In this document: positions 23,346 to 32,544 of the stretch, piece by piece
Layout: each line of letters starts with the position of its first letter
Numbering within the stretch: the first letter of the stretch is position 1
Source of the DNA: Acidobacteriaceae bacterium
Lineage (GTDB): Bacteria > Acidobacteriota > Terriglobia > Terriglobales > Acidobacteriaceae
NCBI GenBank assembly: GCA_003139095.1
Contig: PLHW01000066.1
Location: 173,454-237,453, forward strand
DNA length: 64,000 nucleotides
Direction: 5' to 3'
Translations under genes and position numbers: made by a program
The notes under the pieces: model-generated
Seen by the model: the letters and a program-made list of their open reading frames with translations, nothing else
Database searches by the model: none
Told to the model about the DNA's origin: nothing

Positions 23346-23385
23346 GCGCCGGGGCCGGGCCTAATTCCGGCCCGCACCCTGGCGC
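23346..23385. terminator. Hairpin between convergent genes
   Basis: An imperfect GC-rich stem (GCGCC-GGGG-CCGGGCC with GGCCCG-CCC-GGCGC) lies midway between the convergent stops at 23239 and 23410. There is no T-run on either side, so it is only a candidate bidirectional terminator. Confidence 0.4.
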
Positions 23386-23409
23386 AGGTTTTCTCAACAA
23401 AATTACGTC

Positions 23410-24984
23410 TTACTGGCAGGCGTTGAATTTGAACGAGACAACGTGCGACTGCCAGTTATATCCGCCGTTACTGTACTCTTGCGTGTACCAGAACGTGCAA
23501 TCGTCGGTCGGGTCTACGCTCATCGAACTGTAATCCCCCCACCGATTGACCGCTCCCTGTACCTGCGTTCCCGTTTTCACCGTCACCGTCTTTTCCAGCT
23601 TATTCACCTTATCGGTTGGCAGCCGCCCGGTAAGAAAAATACTGGGATCCTCGCTCGTGCTGTTATCCACGCTGAAGCCCAGCGCCATGTCCCCGTTCTT
23701 ATCCAGCGCCACGCTGCCCATCCAGTAGTTGTACTTGGCGCTCTTGTAGGTTGCCGCCTGGTACACCGAGAAGCTGCCTCCTGGAGGTGTGGAGCGCAGT
23801 TCGTACCAGCGTTCCGCCGCTACCACCTTGCCGCCTCCACCCACCGCGTGCGAGAACACCAGCGCCTCATGATCGCCGAAGTTCCGGTAGGCATTGCGGA
23901 ACATCATCCGGTCGCCCAGCGCGTCGAGCTCTCCGCCACCGTGCGGCTCCGGAATGCACGCCCCGTTGCCTCCGCCGCACAAGGTCTGGTACGCCGGCAC
24001 CGTCAGCGTGTTCGGCCCTGTGAACGTCGAGTTCTTCGGCACGCTGAAGTCGACGTGGAAGTCATACTCCTTCAGCGTAGTATTCGAGTTTCCCAGCTCG
24101 ACGTAATGGTTCGGCGCGCCGGTTGGCGGCGGCGTGGTGCCGTCGAAGTCGGAGGGCAAATATCCAAAGTCTGTACTGCTGGGTGTGAAGCAGATCAACG
24201 AGGCTTTCGCGCCCGTCAGCATCGCGTTGCGATCCACGGCGCAGGGCTCGCCCTGGCCGGAGCCGAAATTATTGACCGCGATATAGTAGGCGTCCGGCCA
24301 AGCCGCTATTTTGGGATAGTCGGGTAAGCCGGTCGTCCATGTGTACTGGTAGAGGTAGTACGCCCCGGTCGCGTCGTCAGTCTGCGAAACCGCAAAGCAG
24401 ATCTCGTCGCTCGAGGTGTATTCCAGTTGCTCCAGCACCCACCGGTTCGCCAGCTTGTCGTAGAGCACCACCGGGTCGCCGCCATTATCCGATTGGCACT
24501 GCCCGCCAAAATTCTTCCAGATGCTGTTGATGAGCAGCGGTCCCAATTCCAGCGCGCCCGTCGATTTGTTGAAGATCTCAAAAGCGAAGTTGGTGATCAG
24601 GAAAAACTGTTTATCTCCGACCGACCCATTGGTATCGGGCGGTATGACGCCTCCCGCCTGTTGCCCGTTGACGCCGTCGAAATTGAACCCGATCGTGATG
24701 GGCAGAGCTTTTTCGGCGCCCTCGCTATCCTGCTGGACCGGGTCTTTAATGTCATAGGTTGTGAACGGCTGGTTTCGAGGCTCATGTTCTTTTCGCACGA
24801 TCCAGCCGTGAAACACGGGCGCCGGCGTGGTCTTGGCGATCTCGGTGAGCGGCAGAGATACGCCGAACCGGGTTGGTTGAATCACGCGCGGTTGCATTGG
24901 CTTGTCGCCGGCAAATGCCGGAGCGAGCAGTAGAACTACGCAAGCCAGCAAGCAGATCATGCTCGCTGCGCCTTTCATCTTCAT
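23410..24984 (-). CDS. Large secreted protein of unknown function
   Basis: The 524-residue protein starts with a clear signal peptide (ASMICLLACVVLLLAPAFAG) at an ATG preceded by AGGAGG. The mature part has no repeats I can name. Segments such as VIPPDTNGSVGDKQFFLITN, NGGDPVVLYDKLANRWVLEQ and GDYSSMSVDPTDDCTFWYTQ resemble exported beta-propeller-like proteins found in acidobacteria and other soil bacteria. Six or more cysteines may form disulphides. It is probably periplasmic or extracellular. The function is not known. Confidence 0.82.
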   Translation of the reverse strand: MKMKGAASMICLLACVVLLLAPAFAGDKPMQPRVIQPTRFGVSLPLTEIAKTTPAPVFHGWIVRKEHEPRNQPFTTYDIKDPVQQDSEGAEKALPITIGFNFDGVNGQQAGGVIPPDTNGSVGDKQFFLITNFAFEIFNKSTGALELGPLLINSIWKNFGGQCQSDNGGDPVVLYDKLANRWVLEQLEYTSSDEICFAVSQTDDATGAYYLYQYTWTTGLPDYPKIAAWPDAYYIAVNNFGSGQGEPCAVDRNAMLTGAKASLICFTPSSTDFGYLPSDFDGTTPPPTGAPNHYVELGNSNTTLKEYDFHVDFSVPKNSTFTGPNTLTVPAYQTLCGGGNGACIPEPHGGGELDALGDRMMFRNAYRNFGDHEALVFSHAVGGGGKVVAAERWYELRSTPPGGSFSVYQAATYKSAKYNYWMGSVALDKNGDMALGFSVDNSTSEDPSIFLTGRLPTDKVNKLEKTVTVKTGTQVQGAVNRWGDYSSMSVDPTDDCTFWYTQEYSNGGYNWQSHVVSFKFNACQ

Positions 24985-25476
24985 AACGTCCTCCTGGGTT
25001 TGAAAAACTCCGGAACCACGTGCTCGTCCCGTGAGCGCAATTGGTCGAAACTCTCCCTGGGTTCTTCTTCCGCTCTCTTCCTTAGGTAAACTCTGCTCCG
25101 CCTCCTTCACCGTGTGGTGACGGCTCGAACCCGTCCCACCCGTTGCAAGGGAATATGCCGGAACTCGGCTCCCATGGGGAGATTTGGTACAGCGTGGGCT
25201 GCGCGAAATGCTCGCAGTCGTGGGGGTTCACGAATTATCCCCCAGCCAGGAACTACCGTCAATAGTTATTCCCACCCGCAAGTGCAGACGAAAAGCAGGC
25301 CGCCGGCTTCCCGCCCCTGCTGTGGTGTCTGTTGCTATTGCTGTAGCCGTTAAGGGTTGCTGTCGCGGACTCTATACTCACAATCTCACCACAGCCGCGC
25401 TCGCAATAAGAAAGGGTGGCAACGCGCCCAAGCGTCACCACCCAAGTCCCCCAGGAGTCCAGCCTATGAGTCCAGC
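24985..25476. other. Intergenic region between two minus-strand secreted-protein genes
   Basis: The 492 bases hold the start region of the downstream gene and, at 25455-25480, two exact tandem copies of the 13-mer GAGTCCAGCCTAT that overlap the stop codon of the next gene. Nothing else is clear. Confidence 0.5.
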
Positions 25477-28400
25477 CTATGGCGCCACGTTCAGCACCAC
25501 CGGAATTGTCATTGACTGCGCGGGGTCCGTGTACTCGTAGATGTTGATCTCCGCATAATACGTGCCCGCGCCGAGCGACGAAGAATTCACGCTCACCGTC
25601 AGGCTCGTCGGTGTGCTGCAGCTGTAATAGCTGCACGGTGAAACCGTCAGCCACGCGCCTCCCTTGCCGGTCGGCGACGCCTGGGTAAAGTTCAACACGG
25701 TTCCCGTGCTGTCAATCGGCACCGACTGTGGCGCTGGGTTTGTCCCCACCGTCGTATTAAAGATAACCGCCGGAACCTGCACGAACACCGGACTGGCCAC
25801 CGTCACCACGACCGGAACCGTCACGTTGCCGCTGGCTGTCTCCAGCAACTCCTGTCCCAGGAATGTCCCCGCCTTCGCTCCTCCACCCGGCAGGCTCTTC
25901 ACGGTGACCGCCACGCTGTACGTCCCCGCATTCGACCCGCTCGCCGGAGTCACCTTCAGCCACTTGCCAGTGTCGGCGGTGTTGGTGGCGATCTTCCAAC
26001 TCAGCGTCCCCGACCCGCCGTTGCCCAGGGTGATGGTCTGCGCCGGCGTAGTCTTGGTTCCCGGCGTCAGCGAGAAGCTCGTCTGCCCCGGCAAATTATC
26101 GAAGAACGCTTTGCTGCTGGGCACGACGGTCAGCGTCACCGGCACCGTCATCGACTGCCCCGGATCCGTGCTCTGGTAGATCGTGACCTGTCCCGCGTAA
26201 ACTCCGGCCGTCAGTTTGCTCGTGTTCCCCACGCTCACCGTCAGCGGATACCCCGTGGTGCATGAGTAGTAACTGCACGGCGCCACGGTCAGCCAGCCCG
26301 ACGAGGCCGCGGCCTGCGTAAAGTTGAGCGCCGAGTTATCGATGCTCGCCACCGTTAACAACTGCGGCAGCGGATTCGCTCCTCCCACCGGCATCACAAA
26401 GTTTAGCGGATTCATCTGCGTAAACACTGCGCTTCCCACCGTTACCGTCACCGGGATCGTCGTCGTATCGCTGCCGGCGACGAGCAGCAGTTGTCCCGCA
26501 AACGTTCCGTCGATTTGCCCGCCTCCCGGCAAATTCAGAGGATTAATCTCCACGCTCACCGTCTTCGGCGCCGTTCCGCTCAGCGACGTTGCCGTCAGCC
26601 ACGCGCCACCATCGGCCGTGCTGGGCGCGATCGCGAACTTCATCTTGCCGCTGCCCGCGTTCGTGATCTCCAGCGACTGCGGCGTCAGTTTCTTCGCGTT
26701 CTGCGGCATGGAGAAGCTCAACTGTCCGGGCAGCCCGTTAAAAAACGCCCCCGACGCCACCACATTCAGCGTCACCGGTATGGTTACCGACATCGACGGA
26801 TCGCTGCTCTGGTAAATCGTCACTTCTCCCGTGTACGTCCCCGCGCTCAGCGTGTTCGCGTTCTGCACGCTGACCGTCAGCGGATACGGCGTGTTGCAAG
26901 AGTAGTAGCTGCACGGCGAGGTCGCCAGCCAGTTACCTCCCGTCGCGGTCACGGTCGCCTGCGTGAATGACAGCGAAGAGTTGTATACGCTGCTCGCAAT
27001 CGTCAGAATCTGCGGCAGCGGATTGGCGCCTCCCACCGGCATGGTGAAGCTGATCGGATTGACCTGCGTGAATACGTTGCTGCCCACCGTGACCTCGATC
27101 GGCACCGTCGTGGTATCCGTGCCCGTCTGGAAGAGCAACTGGCCACTGTAGGTTCCGGCGATCTGCCCACCTCCCGGCAAGTTCGCCGCCGTGATGCTGA
27201 CGTTGACTTCCGCCGGCGCTGCTCCGCTGGTTGGAGTCGCACTCAGCCACGCCCCACCGTCCGCCGTGGTCGGCGTCACCGTCCAGTTCAATGTGCCGCT
27301 TCCCCCGTTTTCGATTTCAATGGTCTGTTGGACCGCTGTGCCTCCTTCGATCAACGAGAAGCTCAGCCCGCCCGGCAAATTATTGAAGAACGCTCCCGAC
27401 GCTTCCACCGTCAGCGTGACCGGCACGGTAATCGACATTTGCGGATTCGTATTCTGGAGCACCGTGATCTCGCCCGTGTACGTACCCGCCGGCAGCGTGC
27501 TCGCGTTCTGCACGCTGACCGTCAGCGGATACGGCGTGTTGCAAGAGTAGTAGCTGCACGGCGACGTCGCCAGCCAGTTGCCTCCCGTCGCGGTCGCCGT
27601 CGCCTGGGTGAAGTTCAGCGGGGTGTTATTGACTGTGCTCGCGATCGTCAGAATTTGCGGTAGCGGGTTCGCGCCGCCCACCGGCATCGTAAAGCTGATC
27701 GGATTCACCTGGTTAAAGACGTTCGTTCCCACCGTCACCGCTACCGGAATTGTTGTCGTGTCGCCTGCCGTCTGGAACACCAGTTCGCCGACGTATGTTC
27801 CCGCGATCTCGCCGCCTCCCGGTAAACTCGCCGCCGCTATGCTGATGCTCGTCTCCGATGGCGCGGTGCCACTCGCCGGACTCGTGCTCAGCCAAACGCC
27901 GCCATCCGACGTCGTTGCCGATACCGTCCAGCTCAACGTTCCCGTTCCGGCATTTTCAATCTGTATCGTCTGCGCCACCGTCTTCCCGCCTTTGACCATC
28001 GTGAAGCTCAGTCCGCCAGGCAAATTATTGAAGAACGCCCCCGACGCCACCACGGTCAGCGTCACGGGCACCGTGATTGACATCTGCGGATTCGTACTTT
28101 GGTAGACAGTGATCTCGCCCATGTAAGTTCCGGCCGCCAGTGTGCTGGCATTTTGCACGCTCACAGTGATGGGATACGGCGTCGAGCACGAGTAGTAGCC
28201 GCACGGCGACGCGGTCAGCCAGCTTCCTCCGCTCGCGGTCGAAAACGCCTGCGTGTACGCCACCGACGAGTTGTCCGTCGTCTCCACCGTCAAGATCTGC
28301 GGCAGCGGGTTCGCGCCGCCCACCGGCATTGTGAAATTAATCGGATTGATCTGCTCAAATACCGCGCTCCCCACCGTCACCGCAACCGGGATCGTCGTCG

Positions 28401-29106
28401 TGTCTCCCGAGGTTTGCAGCACCAACTCGCCCACGTAGGTTCCACTGATCGCCCCGCCTCCGGGCAAACTCGCCGGCACAATCGTGACGCTGATGTTCGA
28501 TGGCGCGGTTCCGCTCCCGGTCGCGCTCAACCACGCGCCGCCGTCCGCCGTCGCCGTCGTAAGCGTCCAGGTCAACGTGCCCGTGCCGCCATTGCGAATC
28601 TGGATCGGCTGCGGCACTACGCTCCCGCCCGGCTTCATCGTGAAACTCAGCGCTCCGGGAAGATAATCGAAAAATGCGGTGTTCGTTTGCGTTACCGTCA
28701 GCGTTACGGGCACGGTCAGCGTGATCTTCGAATTGTTCACATCGGTAAAAACAATCTGCCCCTGGTACGTTCCCGCGGCGAGGCCGGCCGTCGTCACGCT
28801 CACCGCGACTGGGTACGGAGTCGTACAGCTGTAATATCCACAGGGCGAAGCCGCCAGCCACTTGCCTCCGCTGCTCGTCGTGACCGCCTGCGTGTAGGGA
28901 AAGGCCGCGCCGCTGCTGGCCACCGTCACCACCTGCGGCAGCGGATTCGCCCCTCCATACGGCGCTGTAAACGCCAGGGCACCCACGGTCTGAAAACTCT
29001 GCGCCTGCATGCCACCGCACAGCCCGACCAATGCGGCCGCCAGCAAAACAACATAAAGATTTGCGCGATTCCTGAGAGAGAAGTGTTTCAAGCCGCATTG
29101 CGACAT
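25477..29106 (-). CDS. Secreted BACON-like repeat protein, 11 alternating units
   Basis: The 1209-residue protein has a signal peptide (LYVVLLAAALVGLCGGMQAQ) and then eleven Ig-like units of about 105 residues in strict alternation, six of type A and five of type B. Type A has FTMPVGGANPLPQ, a C-x4-C motif (SPCSYYSCNTPYP) and AGTYTGEITV. Type B has FFNNLPGGLSFSL, SGTAPSEVS and LPGGGQIAGTYVGELL. The closing VPVTLTV strands match BACON domains, which often mediate carbohydrate or surface binding. No catalytic domain or anchor is visible, so it is likely an extracellular adhesin or scaffold. The start has AAGGAG seven bases upstream. Confidence 0.88.
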   Translation of the reverse strand: MSQCGLKHFSLRNRANLYVVLLAAALVGLCGGMQAQSFQTVGALAFTAPYGGANPLPQVVTVASSGAAFPYTQAVTTSSGGKWLAASPCGYYSCTTPYPVAVSVTTAGLAAGTYQGQIVFTDVNNSKITLTVPVTLTVTQTNTAFFDYLPGALSFTMKPGGSVVPQPIQIRNGGTGTLTWTLTTATADGGAWLSATGSGTAPSNISVTIVPASLPGGGAISGTYVGELVLQTSGDTTTIPVAVTVGSAVFEQINPINFTMPVGGANPLPQILTVETTDNSSVAYTQAFSTASGGSWLTASPCGYYSCSTPYPITVSVQNASTLAAGTYMGEITVYQSTNPQMSITVPVTLTVVASGAFFNNLPGGLSFTMVKGGKTVAQTIQIENAGTGTLSWTVSATTSDGGVWLSTSPASGTAPSETSISIAAASLPGGGEIAGTYVGELVFQTAGDTTTIPVAVTVGTNVFNQVNPISFTMPVGGANPLPQILTIASTVNNTPLNFTQATATATGGNWLATSPCSYYSCNTPYPLTVSVQNASTLPAGTYTGEITVLQNTNPQMSITVPVTLTVEASGAFFNNLPGGLSFSLIEGGTAVQQTIEIENGGSGTLNWTVTPTTADGGAWLSATPTSGAAPAEVNVSITAANLPGGGQIAGTYSGQLLFQTGTDTTTVPIEVTVGSNVFTQVNPISFTMPVGGANPLPQILTIASSVYNSSLSFTQATVTATGGNWLATSPCSYYSCNTPYPLTVSVQNANTLSAGTYTGEVTIYQSSDPSMSVTIPVTLNVVASGAFFNGLPGQLSFSMPQNAKKLTPQSLEITNAGSGKMKFAIAPSTADGGAWLTATSLSGTAPKTVSVEINPLNLPGGGQIDGTFAGQLLLVAGSDTTTIPVTVTVGSAVFTQMNPLNFVMPVGGANPLPQLLTVASIDNSALNFTQAAASSGWLTVAPCSYYSCTTGYPLTVSVGNTSKLTAGVYAGQVTIYQSTDPGQSMTVPVTLTVVPSSKAFFDNLPGQTSFSLTPGTKTTPAQTITLGNGGSGTLSWKIATNTADTGKWLKVTPASGSNAGTYSVAVTVKSLPGGGAKAGTFLGQELLETASGNVTVPVVVTVASPVFVQVPAVIFNTTVGTNPAPQSVPIDSTGTVLNFTQASPTGKGGAWLTVSPCSYYSCSTPTSLTVSVNSSSLGAGTYYAEINIYEYTDPAQSMTIPVVLNVAP

Positions 29107-29221
29107 AAGGGTCTCCTTGAAGTCTATTTGAAGTGTTGGTTGTCAGTTCCGTCGTTTGCCATCCAAGCCGGGCGCCATCCATGCCTGCCGGCTTGCTTCG
29201 TTCACCCTACCACCCACGCCC

Positions 29222-29263
29222 CGGCGGTTGAAAGTTTTCCCCAACTCCCAACCCCAACCGCCG
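29222..29263. other. Hairpin in the divergent region
   Basis: A perfect 9-bp inverted repeat (29222-29230 with 29255-29263) lies between the divergent BACON-like gene and the winged-helix kinase gene. It could be a regulator site or simply an intergenic hairpin. Confidence 0.4.
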
Positions 29264-29375
29264 CGTTTCGTGGGACAATAGCCCAGATCGATGTGGGCTG
29301 TCGGGCTACATCCTGCACCATCTCCCCTGCGATGTCCTGACGGACTTCTAAAGAACTCTAAAGAACGCTAACTCT

Positions 29376-32171
29376 ATGTCTGCGAAAGACCACGGCTCGC
29401 CCAGTCGCGACATTTCCGCCCGGCGTTGGCGGTTCGGCGACTGCGAACTGGACGAATTCCGGCGCGAACTGCGCGTCCGCAACGTCCCTGTCGAGCTCGA
29501 ATCCAAGCCCCTCGAAGTCCTCCTTCAGCTCTTGCAGCACGCCGGCGAAGTCGTGACCAAAGACGAGCTTCTCGAATCCGTGTGGCCGGGCACGGTCGTC
29601 GTGGACGGCTCGCTGGCCACCGCCGTCTCCAAACTCCGGCGCGCCATCGGCGACGAAGATCAGCCCACCATCCTCACCGTCCCGCGCGTCGGTTATCGCC
29701 TCGCCGTCCCCGTGCAAAGCAAAGCCGTCGCCGGTGGGCTTTGGGCCGACCTCGGCCTCAAGGCCGGCGATCCCGTCCCCGGCCGCGAGCACTGGCGCCT
29801 CTCCCGCAAAATGGGTCCGTCCGGTTCGAGCGAAGTCTGGCTCGCAGAAAATCCCAAAACGCGCGAGGCCCGCGTCTTCAAATTCGCGAACGATGCCGTC
29901 GAGCTCAAAGGGCTGAAGCGCGAAGTCACGCTCGCCCGCTTCCTCCGCGAATCCCTCGGCGACCGCCCTGATTTCGTCCGGGTGCTGGAGTGGAATTTCG
30001 ACGCGCCCCCGTTTTTCCTCGAGAGCGAGTACGGTGGACCGAACCTAGCGGAGTGGGCCGAGAGCCAGGGCGGCCTCGCCCAAATTCCCCGCGCATTACG
30101 TTTGCAAATTCTCGTCAGCGTCGCCCGCGCCGTAGCCGCCGCCCACGATGTCGGCGTCCTTCACAAAGATCTGAAGCCCGCCAACATCCTGATCGCGGAT
30201 TCCCCAGCTGAGTCCGCCAACGGCGAGGCCCAGAATAATTCCGCCACGCACCCCCAAATCAAGGTCGCGGACTTCGGCAGCGGCGCCCTCGCCGATCCTG
30301 CCCGCCTCCACGCCCTCGGCATCACCAACCTCGGCTTCACCGAAACCGTCACCCCCGACTCCGCTCTCACCGGCACGCTCGCCTACCTCGCCCCGGAAGT
30401 CCTAGCGGGCCACTCGCCCACCATCTCATCCGACGTCTATGCCCTCGGCGTAATCCTGTATCAGCTCATGGTCGGCGACTTCCGTAAGCCGCTCTCCCCC
30501 GGGTGGGAGGCCGGCATCGACGATGCGCTCCTGCGCGACGACATCGCCGACGCCGCCTGTGGCGATCCCGTCCTTCGCATCAAAAGCGTCGCCGATCTCA
30601 TCGCCCGCCTCGAAAATTTTGACTCCCGCCGGATCGAGCGCAACCGCATCGAACTCGCCGAGCAGCGCGCACAAGTCGCCGAGCGCAAACTCGCCGACTC
30701 CCGCGCCCGCCGCCCCTGGATCATCATCGCCGTCGTCGCCCTCATCCTCGGCCTCGGCGCCAGTCTCATCCTCTATCGCCGCGCCGCCCGCGCCCGCGAC
30801 ATTGCCAGCCGCGAGACTCAAATCGCCTCGGCCGTCAACCGCTTCCTCGCCAGCGATCTCCTCGGCCGCAGCAATCCCTTCCAAAGCGGCAAAGCCGACG
30901 AGAGCCTGCTCGACGCCGTCAAGCGCGCCTCGCCCGCCATCGATCGACAGTTCGCTGCAGAGCCTCTGGTTGCCGCCCAGCTGCATCACACCATCGCCCG
31001 CGCGCTCGACTCGCGCACCGATTATCCCGACGCTCGCCAGGAATACGATCGCGCCGCCGCTCTCTTCATCCAGTCCGACGGCCCCTTGTCGCAAGACGCC
31101 ATGATCGTCAAACTTCAGCGCGCTGCGCTCGAAGCCCGCAGCTATCAGGCCGGAACGCTCGACCTCGCCCGCTCCATCCTCGCCGAGCAGGAATCCAAAC
31201 TCTCCCACATCCCCCAGCCGCGCGCCGATCTTCTGGTCTGGCTCTACTCCGCGCGCGGCATGATCGCGCTGATTGCCAATGACGCCAAATCGGCCAAAGA
31301 AAATTTCCAAGCGTCCTACGACAAGGCCATCACTCTCCCTTCGATGGACGAGAACACTCTTCTCACGCTCAAGCAGCGCCTTGCCTTCCCCAACATTCGC
31401 CTCGGCAACGGACCCGAAGCCGAGCGCCTTTTCCACGAGTTAATCGACGCCTACTCGCGCCTCAACGGTCCGGACAGCGGCGAAGTCCTGCGCGCCCGAC
31501 TCAATCTGGCCCAGGCCTACATGGTGGAAGGCAAAAATGCGCAAGGGTTAGAAGAGGCGGCAAAAATCTATCCCGCCTTCGTAGAAAAATTAGGGCGCGA
31601 CCACGAACTCACTCTCCAAGTCCTGGCGACGAAAGCGCAATGCGAAGGCGCGCTGGAACATTTCGACGACGCGACGCGCGACGACTTGGAACTCTCCAGC
31701 ATGGCCGAAAAAAAACAAGGGCCGGCGTCGTTCTACGCCATAGCCTCGCTCTCCGACGCGTCGCTAGCGCAATGCCGAGGCGGTCATCTAAAAGAAGGCG
31801 AAGCCAACGCGCGCAAAGCCTACGAAGCCTCGAAAAAAGCTTTTGGAGAACGCGCCGGCCTGACCGGTGGCGCCGCCGACACCTTAGCCAATTGTCTGAT
31901 TGATCAAAACAAGCTGGAAGAAGCGGCCGCGCTCCTCAACACCATCGACGCCAAAGCCGTATCTCAACTGGAAGGCATACCCGACTGGTCCGCCAACTTG
32001 GATCTAGCCCGCGCCGAAATCGCCTACCGACGCGGTGATTACGCAAAAGCTGAGACGACCCTGCAACCCGCAATAAAAGTCTTCACCCGCCCCGACGCCG
32101 AACCCTACCTGGCCCGCAAACTCCAATCCCTGCAAACACAGATCCAGACGCACCTCCCCAAAGCAAAGTAG
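29376..32171 (+). CDS. Winged-helix DNA-binding / Ser-Thr kinase / TPR membrane fusion protein
   Basis: The 931-residue protein joins three modules. Residues about 15-115 form an OmpR/CadC-type winged helix (LEVLLQLLQHAGEVVTKDEL, TVPRVGYRLAVPV). Residues about 140-420 form a Hanks-type kinase: GPSGSSEVWLA as the glycine loop, a lysine in ARVFKFA, HKDLKPAN with the catalytic Asp265, DFGSG at 299 and LAPEVLAG. A membrane helix at about 448-466 is followed by about 440 residues of TPR-like helices. The core kinase residues look intact. It may be a membrane-tethered regulator that senses outside signals through the TPR domain. Whether it binds DNA, phosphorylates, or both is unknown. Confidence 0.85.
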   Translation: MSAKDHGSPSRDISARRWRFGDCELDEFRRELRVRNVPVELESKPLEVLLQLLQHAGEVVTKDELLESVWPGTVVVDGSLATAVSKLRRAIGDEDQPTILTVPRVGYRLAVPVQSKAVAGGLWADLGLKAGDPVPGREHWRLSRKMGPSGSSEVWLAENPKTREARVFKFANDAVELKGLKREVTLARFLRESLGDRPDFVRVLEWNFDAPPFFLESEYGGPNLAEWAESQGGLAQIPRALRLQILVSVARAVAAAHDVGVLHKDLKPANILIADSPAESANGEAQNNSATHPQIKVADFGSGALADPARLHALGITNLGFTETVTPDSALTGTLAYLAPEVLAGHSPTISSDVYALGVILYQLMVGDFRKPLSPGWEAGIDDALLRDDIADAACGDPVLRIKSVADLIARLENFDSRRIERNRIELAEQRAQVAERKLADSRARRPWIIIAVVALILGLGASLILYRRAARARDIASRETQIASAVNRFLASDLLGRSNPFQSGKADESLLDAVKRASPAIDRQFAAEPLVAAQLHHTIARALDSRTDYPDARQEYDRAAALFIQSDGPLSQDAMIVKLQRAALEARSYQAGTLDLARSILAEQESKLSHIPQPRADLLVWLYSARGMIALIANDAKSAKENFQASYDKAITLPSMDENTLLTLKQRLAFPNIRLGNGPEAERLFHELIDAYSRLNGPDSGEVLRARLNLAQAYMVEGKNAQGLEEAAKIYPAFVEKLGRDHELTLQVLATKAQCEGALEHFDDATRDDLELSSMAEKKQGPASFYAIASLSDASLAQCRGGHLKEGEANARKAYEASKKAFGERAGLTGGAADTLANCLIDQNKLEEAAALLNTIDAKAVSQLEGIPDWSANLDLARAEIAYRRGDYAKAETTLQPAIKVFTRPDAEPYLARKLQSLQTQIQTHLPKAK

Positions 32172-32544
32172 TGCTGTGTGGCGCGGGCGCTCCCGGCTGC
32201 GGCGGTTGCTGTTGCTGTTGCCGTTGTTCCTGCTGACTTTAGTAATCGCCCGAGCCACGGGCATCCATTTATCCGCCGGCCCCCTCTGGCCGATGGACTG
32301 AGCAGGGAGGCCAACCATGCCCCGGTGCGAGCGACCACCAACTCCCGGGCTGAGTTGCAGGCGGAACATCAACTCGCCTTGATTGTGGTTACCGACATCC
32401 TCGGCGGAATTGGACGCAGCCGGAAACCGAAGCGCACTGTGGAAGTGGGTCTCAGAAAACTGTCGGGTGCGTTCGCGCAAAACCCCCGCATAGTCAGCGT
32501 CGTCATTCACGGCAAGATAGAGTTCGTCACACCCAAGATCACCC
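32172..32544 (+). other. Region upstream of the hybrid kinase, with a PAS remnant
   Basis: The 373 bases carry no intact gene. In one frame, about 32443-32550, the translation LRKLSGAFAQNPRIVSVVIH then GKIEFVTPKITH matches the start of a PAS domain. It then runs out of frame into the hybrid-kinase start. Confidence 0.5.

Noticed and set aside
25120..25136. T-arm-like hairpin GACGG-GTTCGAG-CCGTC, possible tRNA fragment
   Set aside because: The loop is shifted relative to a real T-loop (TTCGANN), and no anticodon or acceptor arm can be found around it.
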